NCBI GenBank assembly: GCA_008080565.1
Contig: VIKE01000027.1
Coordinates: 62,001-126,000, forward strand
DNA: 64,000 nt
From: Rhodocyclaceae bacterium
GTDB taxonomy: Bacteria > Pseudomonadota > Gammaproteobacteria > Burkholderiales > Rhodocyclaceae
Direction: 5' to 3'
The notes beneath the pieces were generated by a model. The model was given only the letters and a program-made list of their open reading frames with translations. It did not search any database and was not told the origin of the DNA. The translations under genes were made by a program, and so were the position numbers. Numbering within the stretch: the stretch's first letter is position 1; each line of letters starts with the position of its first letter. Positions 33,523-40,877 of this stretch are shown in pieces.

Positions 33523-34716
33523 TCAGGCGGTGCAGGACAAACCGTCCTCGATACGGGCGATCTCGCGCCGCAGGTGTTTGGTGGCCGGGGTCACGATGGC
33601 GACGAAATAGGCTTCCCGCAGGCGGCGTTGGGCAGCATTACGCACCAGGTAACCTTTGGCCCCCTGATGCAGCATGGCGGCGTGGGCGGCACGGACTGAC
33701 AACTCTCCACCGGCCAGGCGAAGCTTGAGGATGTCCAGGGTACGGTCGGCAACCGGGCCCTGTTGCACTTCATCGGCCAGAGTGTGGGTGGCGGCGCGGG
33801 CTTCCTCCAGGGCGGATTCGATGTCCTCGAACTGGTCGTCGAGATATTGATTGACGTGGGCCAGTGTCCGGTTGGACTGGGCCATCAGTTTGCTGCAGGC
33901 ATCGATCAGACCGAGGCCCATGCCCATCTGGGCGAGGATCATGCCCGGCTTGATACGCTTGATGTAGGCCGTCGACTCGCTGGGCTGGGCGAGCACCATG
34001 TTGTCCGGAACGAAGACTTCCTTGAACTGGCAAGCCAGCGTCCGCGTACCATCAAGACCGATGAAGTGGGCGCAATCAACCAGCTTGAACCCGGCCTGCT
34101 GGCAATCGACCAGAATGAAGACCAGACCGTCGTTGCTGCCGTCCTCGTTGCGCACCGGGCACCCGGTGGTGAAGTAGTGGTTCTGGCCGAGGTTGGATAC
34201 CCAGGGTAAAACGCCGTTGACGATGTATCCGCCATCGACGCGTTTGGCCGAGAGGCGGTACTCCTCAATGTTGTCGCAGGATTTGATGGTGTTGGAGAGA
34301 CCGGTACCGGCCAGCAACTCCCCGGCTGCAATGCGCGGCAGGAATTCCTTTTTCACCCAGGCGTTGTCCGAGAGCTGGATGTAGCGGGCACAGGCGGTCT
34401 GGCACCAGACCAGAAAGCCGCTTGACATGCATTCCTTGGAGACTTCCTCCATGACCTGGATGACGTGCTTCAACCCCAGCTCGTTACCGCCGAACTCGGC
34501 GTCGACCGCACCGCGAAAGCCGCCGGCCCGGCCCAGCGCCCGAAGAAACTCCTCCGGATATTCCGCCTTCAGATCGATGTCGAGAACCTTCGGTTTCAAC
34601 TGGGCGGCGATCACCTCGCGGATGGCGGCGAGGCTTTCCTCGGAGGCGCACAGCGAGAGGGAGTAGTCGCGGATCAGTTGATCGGCTACCGGAACGGCAA
34701 GAGCGGAAGAGGGCAT
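33523..34716 (-). CDS. Acyl-CoA dehydrogenase family flavoprotein
   Basis: This 397-aa protein has the three-part acyl-CoA dehydrogenase fold: an N-terminal helical domain with FRGAVDAEFGGNELGLKHV, a middle beta domain with LLAGTGLSNTIKS, and a C-terminal helical bundle with GMGLGLIDACSKLMAQ and LRLAGGELSVRAAHAAMLHQGAKGY in part. Paralogues in this superfamily include flavin monooxygenases (DszC/SfnC type) as well as dehydrogenases. Its setting, with rubredoxin, a rubredoxin reductase and cyanate uptake rather than beta-oxidation genes, favours an oxidative role on a nitrogen-containing substrate; this is inference. A near-perfect sigma-54 promoter lies upstream. Confidence 0.85.
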   Translation of the reverse strand: MPSSALAVPVADQLIRDYSLSLCASEESLAAIREVIAAQLKPKVLDIDLKAEYPEEFLRALGRAGGFRGAVDAEFGGNELGLKHVIQVMEEVSKECMSSGFLVWCQTACARYIQLSDNAWVKKEFLPRIAAGELLAGTGLSNTIKSCDNIEEYRLSAKRVDGGYIVNGVLPWVSNLGQNHYFTTGCPVRNEDGSNDGLVFILVDCQQAGFKLVDCAHFIGLDGTRTLACQFKEVFVPDNMVLAQPSESTAYIKRIKPGMILAQMGMGLGLIDACSKLMAQSNRTLAHVNQYLDDQFEDIESALEEARAATHTLADEVQQGPVADRTLDILKLRLAGGELSVRAAHAAMLHQGAKGYLVRNAAQRRLREAYFVAIVTPATKHLRREIARIEDGLSCTA

Positions 34717-34771
34717 GAATATCTCCTGGTCAGATGGGCTGAGCCCACAGGGTTTGGCTTGTCTCTTCTAT

Positions 34772-34788
34772 GGCAAGCCGCGTGCCAG
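34772..34788 (-). promoter_or_regulatory. Sigma-54 promoter of the acyl-CoA-dehydrogenase-like gene
   Basis: On the minus strand CTGGCACGCGGCTTGCC matches TGGCACG-N4-TTGC exactly at the conserved positions. Transcription would start near 34760, about 45 bases before the ATG. Confidence 0.85.
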
Positions 34789-34840
34789 GCGATATATCGC
34801 TATTAAATCAATATGTTAATTTTTATCCGCATATTTTAGA

Positions 34841-34878
34841 CAAATCAATTTGTACACAAATTGTTTACAAATTGATTG
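34841..34878 (-). promoter_or_regulatory. Palindromic upstream activator site for the NifA-like regulator
   Basis: CAAATCAATTTGT and ACAAATTGATTG form 12-base inverted arms around ACACAAATTGTTT, itself containing a second copy of the half-site. The centre is about 80 bases upstream of the sigma-54 promoter, a normal enhancer distance. The right arm covers the regulator's own stop codon. It is AT-rich and lacks the features of a terminator. Confidence 0.6.
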
Positions 34879-36505
34879 TTCTTTTGGCCGGCACGGCGAT
34901 GCCGAGAATCTCGATCCGGTAATTCAGCTGACGTAGTGTCAGGTTCAGGGCTTTCGCCGTTCGCGATTTGTTGCCGCCATGTTGGACGAGAGCGTTCCGA
35001 ATATGCTCCCGGTCATCTACCGCGACGACTTGATAGCCCCGTACGACGGGGTAGGGCACCTCGACCTCCGGTATTTCATGGCGGCTCGCAGCCGGCGCCG
35101 GCAAGGCCTCGATGGGCTGCCCCTGAGCTTCGGTCACCAGCGCGTAATCGACCGTGGCCTCATCAATTTCATCGCCGCGCGAGAGCAGGATGATCCGCTC
35201 AAGGACGTTGTACAACTGTCGGATATTGCCTGGCCAGGGATAGGAAACCAGGCCGGTGAGCGCCTGCGGCATGATCAGGATGTTGCGCTGATGGCGCTGA
35301 TTGAGCTGCGAAACGAAATGGCGAACGAGCAGCTTGATGTCGCCCGGCCGCTCGCGTAGAGCCGGCAGGCGGATCGGGATGACATTGAGGCGGTAATAGA
35401 GATCAAGCCGGAAGCGCCCGGCGCGCACCAGAGCCATCATGTCCTGGTGGGTCGCGGCGACGATACGGACATCGACGGCGATTTCGCCGCGCCCGCCCAG
35501 GCGCTCGATGACATGCTCCTGCAGAACGCGCAGCAGCTTGACCTGCACCGGCAAGGGAAGATCGCCGATTTCATCGAGAAAAAGCGTGCCGCCGTTGGCC
35601 TGTTCAAAACGCCCGATACGCTGCTGGCTGGCGCCGGTGAAGGCTCCCTTCTCATGGCCGAACAGCTCGGCCTCAAAAAGCGTTTCCGGAATGGCTGCAC
35701 AATTGACCTTGACGAAGGGCTTGTCACGACGCGGGCTCTGCAGATGCAGGGCGCGGGCGAACAACTCCTTGCCGGTGCCCGATTCGCCGAGCAACAGGAC
35801 CGTCGCTTCGGTGCCTGCCACCTGCTCAAGCTGGTCAAGGGCCGAAATCAGTTGCGGCGCCTCGCCGATGATGCCCCAGTTTGATTTACTCAGACTTTTC
35901 TGTTGCAAGGCAGTCCGCAACGACCGGTTTTCTTCCGCCAAGGACGCCGTGCGTTTCTCGATCAATTGATTGATCTTGAAAATCTGCCCCATCAGCTCCG
36001 CCACCGTATGCAGGATCTGCAAATCCGCCCCCAGCGAACGCTGCCGGGAACGCAGGCGATGGACCCCGAGCACCCCGGCAATCACCCGGTCCACCATGAT
36101 CGGCAGGGCAATGAAGGAAACCGTCCCTTCCGGCAAGGCGCTTCGATCAACCGCCCGGGCCAGGTAAGCCGGCTCGTTATCGATATCCTGAACGATCAGG
36201 ACTTCACCGGATTGCATGACGCGCCCCGTAATCCCCTCACCCAGGCGGTATCTTCCACGCTCCATTTCGCGCCCGGTCAGGCCGTAGGCAATGCGGATGG
36301 CCAGTTCGCCAGTTTGCCCATCAGGCAAAACCACCCGGCCGCGATTCAGGCCAAGTAGCTCGGACAGGAGATGCAGCATTTCGCGAATGGCCTTTTCAGG
36401 CTCCAGGCCACGGCTCAGCAAGCGGATGCTTTCGCGAATCAGGAGCTGCTCGTGCTCGACCAGTTCTTCCTTGATTGCAATGGGATGGATGTAGCGAGTT
36501 TTCAT
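34865..36505 (-). CDS. NifA-like sigma-54-dependent transcriptional activator (GAF-AAA+-HTH)
   Basis: The ATG at 36505 ([19 protein letters not shown]) gives 546 residues. A GAF sensor spans about 20-180 ([20 protein letters not shown], then [19 protein letters not shown]). The AAA+ domain follows (about 205-440) with Walker [15 protein letters not shown] in KGAFTGASQ and Walker [11 protein letters not shown]. The C-terminal Fis-type HTH is [20 protein letters not shown]. The layout is that of NifA/AnfA, but no nif genes are here. It very likely drives the sigma-54 promoter of the flavoprotein operon downstream; the GAF ligand is unknown. Confidence 0.9.
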   Translation of the reverse strand: MKTRYIHPIAIKEELVEHEQLLIRESIRLLSRGLEPEKAIREMLHLLSELLGLNRGRVVLPDGQTGELAIRIAYGLTGREMERGRYRLGEGITGRVMQSGEVLIVQDIDNEPAYLARAVDRSALPEGTVSFIALPIMVDRVIAGVLGVHRLRSRQRSLGADLQILHTVAELMGQIFKINQLIEKRTASLAEENRSLRTALQQKSLSKSNWGIIGEAPQLISALDQLEQVAGTEATVLLLGESGTGKELFARALHLQSPRRDKPFVKVNCAAIPETLFEAELFGHEKGAFTGASQQRIGRFEQANGGTLFLDEIGDLPLPVQVKLLRVLQEHVIERLGGRGEIAVDVRIVAATHQDMMALVRAGRFRLDLYYRLNVIPIRLPALRERPGDIKLLVRHFVSQLNQRHQRNILIMPQALTGLVSYPWPGNIRQLYNVLERIILLSRGDEIDEATVDYALVTEAQGQPIEALPAPAASRHEIPEVEVPYPVVRGYQVVAVDDREHIRNALVQHGGNKSRTAKALNLTLRQLNYRIEILGIAVPAKRTINL

Positions 36506-36600
36506 GGTGCCTGAAAAATTGTTGAGAGTAAGCGAAGGGCTCAATGAAATTTTTCGAAGCAGCTTGCATGCCAAATATTCCGCAGGTCGCACCGAGCAGC

Positions 36601-36757
36601 TGTTCTCACCAATTAATGTCGAAATCTCAGGTCACGAATACATGCGGGTTTGGAGGTCGCCAATTTTTGTAACTTCACGTAAGGAGTCGAAAACTAGTGC
36701 CATGCAAAAAGCCAAAATACCGCTCATAGATCAATTACTGTCGAAAACTTGCTGGAG
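36601..36757 (+). repeat. Putative left end of Tn7-like element with three TnsB-type sites
   Basis: Three spaced repeats share GTCGAAA at 36618, 36685 and 36740: CAATTAATGTCGAAATCT, GGAGTCGAAAACTAG and CAATTACTGTCGAAAACTT. The first and third match at 16 of 18 bases. A TGT at 36601, about ten bases outside the first site, could be the transposon terminus. Direct spaced repeats of this kind are the normal makeup of Tn7-like ends. The rest of the 36506-36795 gap holds no gene. Confidence 0.55.
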
Positions 36758-36795
36758 ACTCCCTTTGAGGAGGAGGTCAGCACGACTGAACGCTC

Positions 36796-37938
36796 TCAGA
36801 AAAGAACGAACTGTTTCCCTCCTCGATGTGGAATCGGTAGTTGCCGGTCGAGCCATATTTTGTCGTTATGGAGAAGCCAACGAAAGTTTCGATACTCAGC
36901 TCTCTGGAAATCCAAGCGCGTACATTCTGGATGCGCCTTGATATATGCAGTACAGGCCCTCCGGTATTGGGCCTCAAGTTTGGTGCGTATTGTTGCAGCC
37001 TTCGGCAACGATATCTCTGATTCGGAACCAAACACACTGAGCCAGCGACACCGCTCCCGTACAGTCGCCAACTCTCCAAACAACCAATACAGCAGGACAA
37101 TTCGTCCCAGAACCATTCCTGCCGCAGGTTCATCGAAACTGCGCGCGATCCGTTTTAGGAAAACCACTGTTTCCGGCGAACGCGTGGCGGAGGGGTTGTC
37201 CAAAGCCTGCGCGGCAAGTTGCTCGGAAAGTGCAGTCAGACGCCCCCCCGATAACGGCGGCACAAATTTCCTCCGACGTAACTCGTCGGCCATGACCGAA
37301 AACATCAGATCCGCATCAGGCAACTCAGCGCCTTGAAGCACTTCGGCCGCCATGACTGCGACTCCACGCCAGAAATTCTCATTCAAGCTAAATTTTGGCT
37401 CCGAACTATTCTGGTCCGACTCGAAGTCACCAGGAACCGGAAATTCTTTGTGGAGGAAGGATCGCTTGATGCGCACTCTCACCACCCTGTCACCGTGAAT
37501 TGGGCAAAAAAAGACAATTGGCAGTTGATGCAGCCGGTGCCAATAGGTCATTCCGTAATGCTGAAAATCGCACTCACGACAGCTTGGGCAGTATCCGAGC
37601 ACTGCAGAATCCGGAAATACACTCGTGCCAAGAGTAAGTCCAACATTCCCTTTGGCCAGCCCTTCGATTCGCTGCCAAGCCATCTCGCCAAGCTTCACCT
37701 GAGCGCCATACCAAGTTAGATGATGTAGGAGCTCTTGTGCGCCAGGATACGCAAAATTAGTTTGGCGGCTGAACCTGGATAGGTTGATTTCGGCGTCGAT
37801 GAACGAGGAGACAGGTCCGTCACCGCAGTATGTGGATGCCATGTCCCGAAAATCGGAAAAGCCGTTCATCCGGCCCATCCGAGTCAGAAGGCTAAAAAAT
37901 ATCTCATCGGGAAAATGCGCGGGAAAAATCATTGGCAA
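36796..37938 (-). CDS. tniQ: TniQ family protein (TniQ-1)
   Basis: This 380-aa protein starts with the TniQ family entry PAHFPDEIFFSLLTRMG. It carries the diagnostic zinc-finger segment YCPSCRECDF then YWHRLHQLP and CPIHGDRV, with C117, C120, C145 and H148 as likely zinc ligands. TniQ/TnsD proteins select the target site and recruit TnsC. The C-terminal half is mostly helical, with ERCRWLSVFGSESEISLPKA, and is presumably the DNA-recognition part. It sits beside the presumed left end, away from tnsABC and on the other strand. Confidence 0.85.
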   Translation of the reverse strand: MPMIFPAHFPDEIFFSLLTRMGRMNGFSDFRDMASTYCGDGPVSSFIDAEINLSRFSRQTNFAYPGAQELLHHLTWYGAQVKLGEMAWQRIEGLAKGNVGLTLGTSVFPDSAVLGYCPSCRECDFQHYGMTYWHRLHQLPIVFFCPIHGDRVVRVRIKRSFLHKEFPVPGDFESDQNSSEPKFSLNENFWRGVAVMAAEVLQGAELPDADLMFSVMADELRRRKFVPPLSGGRLTALSEQLAAQALDNPSATRSPETVVFLKRIARSFDEPAAGMVLGRIVLLYWLFGELATVRERCRWLSVFGSESEISLPKAATIRTKLEAQYRRACTAYIKAHPECTRLDFQRAEYRNFRWLLHNDKIWLDRQLPIPHRGGKQFVLF

Positions 37939-38075
37939 ACAAATTACGCAGCATTAGCCGCTGGATCACTGCTGAGAAGAGATCTAATGCCTTTTTTCTG
38001 CCGATTTGCCTCTCCATTGAGCCCTCCCTTCGGGCCAATACAGTATGGACGAGGGACTGGATGTAGCATACGCAG

Positions 38076-39218
38076 TCAGTTGAAGATCAGCGGTCGTTGG
38101 TCGCGGGTCTTAAGGAGGCCAGCGCAGATATCGCTTGGCTCTAGCCCAAGATCGCCCAACAAATCAGAGTAGGATTTACGGGCATTCACGAGCACCGTCG
38201 CCGATCCCTCGGACCAATCAGCCGGCCAACACTCCATTACGTAGGCGATCGATCTATAGTCGATTTCCGCAATATCTGGATTGAAGAATATTTCATGGAA
38301 AGCCACCCAATATTGCAGTTCCGGCGGCATACCCAGCGCCATGGTGTTATAGCGGTCCGTCCAAGCCAAAGCATGCATAGCCAACGCTGAGGTAGCGAGA
38401 TCAAGAAACCATGCCTGCAATCGATCCTCGACCAAAAAAGCAGGATCCGCTGCTAACGCGAAAAGCAGCTTATACACATGCTCGTACGGGATATCCGAAC
38501 TGACCCCCAGCCGTTGCCAGTCAGGTGATGCCCCGCGCCTCATCTGAAGCTCAAAAAGAACCGGCGAAATGTTGGCCTGCGAACGCCTGATTTCTTCACG
38601 CCGCGACTCATCGGCCTTTGCCCACTTTAGGCTGAAGTCAGAACTGAGTCCACCGTACACCTCGCCCGAACGCGGGGACCACCGATCATCCAATAATTGC
38701 AGTATGCGATCCGATGCGATTGCCGCCACGACGGACCAAGGTAGGCCACCGAAATCCTGGTGCCATCCAGCCGCATCGATCGCGTCAAAGTGCAAATGCA
38801 GCGGACTGATCGGCTGATATTCCTGCGCTCGACGCATGAGCGTATGAATTGGCTCTGATGCTTCAGTAGGCGTCAACAGTTGAGGCATCAAACCACCGTG
38901 GACCAATTCGCAAAAGTATCCATCCCGGAATTCTGGGCAAATGCTCTTCGTACGCTTCACATCCCCGCATTTTTTTATCTGAGCAACGTATTGGTCAAGG
39001 CGCCTGATCCTTGAAAGATGAGGCACCGGAGGTTGAGGAGCAAACCAACTTTGCCAAGTCCTGTCCGCAATAAGACCTTTCATATCCTCATGCAGCAGAG
39101 CATTGGTCTGAGGATCATTAGCGATATGGAAACCTTGCAAGACCATGCTTTTGAAATGGTTAAGAGCGGCTTTAAACCTGATTTTTTGATTATCAAGCAG
39201 GGGACTTTTTTCTCTCAT
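38076..39218 (-). CDS. Uncharacterised 380-aa protein of the Tn7-like element
   Basis: I do not recognise this protein. It is soluble, with no signal peptide or membrane helix, Trp-rich (DRTWQSWFAPQ, AAGWHQDFGGLPWS, ECWPADWSEG) and contains a Cys pair in SICPEFRDGYFCELVHGG. The order is a basic N-terminal helix, a mixed middle part, and a helical segment near 270-340 (AWFLDLATSALAMHALAW, YWVAFHEIFFNPDIAE). It follows TniQ-1 upstream on the same strand, 138 bases away, and is divergent from the XRE regulator. It could be a target-selection partner or a cargo protein; the sequence does not decide. Confidence 0.6.
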   Translation of the reverse strand: MREKSPLLDNQKIRFKAALNHFKSMVLQGFHIANDPQTNALLHEDMKGLIADRTWQSWFAPQPPVPHLSRIRRLDQYVAQIKKCGDVKRTKSICPEFRDGYFCELVHGGLMPQLLTPTEASEPIHTLMRRAQEYQPISPLHLHFDAIDAAGWHQDFGGLPWSVVAAIASDRILQLLDDRWSPRSGEVYGGLSSDFSLKWAKADESRREEIRRSQANISPVLFELQMRRGASPDWQRLGVSSDIPYEHVYKLLFALAADPAFLVEDRLQAWFLDLATSALAMHALAWTDRYNTMALGMPPELQYWVAFHEIFFNPDIAEIDYRSIAYVMECWPADWSEGSATVLVNARKSYSDLLGDLGLEPSDICAGLLKTRDQRPLIFN

Positions 39219-39338
39219 GATGGCAGGCGTTCAAAATATTGCATACGCAGAAACAAGCAGACAAACCATGAAGTTTTCTCCTACCCAACAACCAATGCAA
39301 TCACTACTCTCCCTGCTATTAATACGCCGGAGATTGAT

Positions 39339-39713
39339 ATGCAGCCCGCTCCCCAAACTGAAAAAGGTCTAGGCCAACTCCTCGAGAAACGCAGGCTGGA
39401 AATATTCGCAAAACGTCTCGAGATCGCTGCAGCAGCGGGAATTTCAGCTAATTACTACGGTGCTATCGAGCGCGGCAGTATTACACCACCAAACAGTACC
39501 TTGGCGAAAATCATCAGGGCACTTCAGCTTAGATCTGATGACGTCACGTTATTACTCGAATTGGCAGCCCTGAATAGGGGGCTACAGCGGGAGGATGCGG
39601 GCCTGCCTGACGAAGTCTCCGGCCTAATCATCGATATTCGGCGAGCAGCGTTCGTCATGCCAATCCGATTTGTGCGAGAGCTGCGCGTAAGAATCCGCGA
39701 AATCAGCAATTAG
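39339..39713 (+). CDS. XRE family HTH regulator
   Basis: The ATG at 39339 follows GGAG by six bases and gives 124 residues. The HTH reads LGQLLEKRRLEIFAKRLEIA, AAGISANYYGAIERG and NSTLAKIIRALQL, a classical Cro/CI domain. The C-terminal third is a short helical extension (RRAAFVMPIRFVRELRVRI). It lies between the divergent unknown gene and the tnsABC operon, so it may control either; a terminator follows it. Confidence 0.85.
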   Translation: MQPAPQTEKGLGQLLEKRRLEIFAKRLEIAAAAGISANYYGAIERGSITPPNSTLAKIIRALQLRSDDVTLLLELAALNRGLQREDAGLPDEVSGLIIDIRRAAFVMPIRFVRELRVRIREISN

Positions 39714-39807
39714 CCTGCGCCAGGAGAGCTCAACTGCCCTGATTCGCACCTGATCAACCGATCTATCTAGGAGGACATTCGCAACCAGCAGATAACTGAC
39801 AGACGAA

Positions 39808-39839
39808 AAAAATGCGAGGTGTTCAGACCTCGCATTTTT
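39808..39839. terminator. Terminator after the XRE gene
   Basis: AAAAATGCGAGGT pairs with ACCTCGCATTTTT around a 6-base loop, followed by a T-run. It separates the XRE gene from tnsABC. A further 9-bp hairpin (GTGAGCGAG/CTCGCTCAC) lies at 39940-39960, 20 bases before tnsA, possibly an operator. Confidence 0.85.
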
Positions 39840-39980
39840 ACGCTGGGGGAGACCCAGACTTAAGCATTTGCACGCCAAAGTCTACGGACATGCTCGTTGT
39901 CCGTCAATCCCCCCATTTCGAAATTTTCGCAAGCACTACGTGAGCGAGGCCCTCGCTCACCCAACGAAATGGAGTTTTAA

Positions 39981-40877
39981 ATGCGTACTACCAAGCGCTT
40001 CACTCCCACCGTAATCGCGCGCTTCATCCGAGAAGGACGTGGAGAAGGTACATATGAAGACTATATCGGGTGGCATCGAGTCACGCGCGGAGACCCTGCC
40101 AGTTCGGGTCGTAGCCATATATTCACCTGGAAAAATAGGCAGCGAGATTTGCTATCCGACGGAGAACTCGGCCAGCAATTATTCGCAACCATGTTGCCCG
40201 ACCTCGACGACTCGCTAGAACAATTTGAACTTTCCCCAGAGCCATCAGAGCATCCGTTGGCCGTATATGGCGAAGGCGACATGGAATCACTTTTCCCTGG
40301 CACGTTAGAACTTGCCAACGAGCTTGGCATCAAGCACCCCAAGCTCAGCGAGAAAGGCAAAACAGTCCCCTGGCATCTATCCACCGATTTGGTTCTCGTT
40401 TTCAAATCAGCCAATGGAAAGCGCCACATCTTGGCGCTTGCCTATAAACCCGATGACTGGAAATCAAAACTGAGAACGCGCGATTTGCTGAGACTTGAGC
40501 GCGAATACTGGGAGCGTCGGGGAATCCAGTGGCTACTGATTTCACCCGAGTTGTCGGATGTCCGGGTCGTTTTAACGTTGCGCAGAATTGCCTGCTGGGC
40601 ACTTGCTGACGAAGTGCCTAATGAACTGAAGCAGTTGGCCACTCAAACTGCGATAGAACACCCATTCGATAGTTTGACCACGGTCCTTGAAAAGATTCAG
40701 GCGTCTGCAGGCTCTATGCAGCTGGCACAAAATGCCTTGTGGCAAGCGGTGTGGAATGGTGAATTGCCAATCGACCTCACTCGAGGATGGCGGCCACACC
40801 TTCCGTTAAAGGTGACCACTCCAGCACAGTTTGCTCAACAGAATCCAATCGCATCGCGGAGGTCAGCATGGATCTGA
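39981..40877 (+). CDS. tnsA: TnsA-like endonuclease
   Basis: This 298-aa protein has the restriction-enzyme-like TnsA core. The probable catalytic residues are E62 (LSDGELGQQL), D136 (LSTDLVLVF) and K156 (LALAYKPDDW), in the E-D-xK order of the family. The helical domain that follows contains LEREYWERRGIQWLLIS, a strong TnsA mark. TnsA cuts the 5' ends of the element so that it moves by cut-and-paste. It is the first gene of the tnsABC operon and overlaps tnsB by 10 bases. Confidence 0.88.
   Translation: MRTTKRFTPTVIARFIREGRGEGTYEDYIGWHRVTRGDPASSGRSHIFTWKNRQRDLLSDGELGQQLFATMLPDLDDSLEQFELSPEPSEHPLAVYGEGDMESLFPGTLELANELGIKHPKLSEKGKTVPWHLSTDLVLVFKSANGKRHILALAYKPDDWKSKLRTRDLLRLEREYWERRGIQWLLISPELSDVRVVLTLRRIACWALADEVPNELKQLATQTAIEHPFDSLTTVLEKIQASAGSMQLAQNALWQAVWNGELPIDLTRGWRPHLPLKVTTPAQFAQQNPIASRRSAWI

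Noticed and set aside
34865..36505. Regulator as true NifA of a nitrogen-fixation cluster
   Set aside because: Domain layout agrees, but no nif gene is nearby and the target promoter lies before a flavoprotein gene in a cyanate-type cluster.
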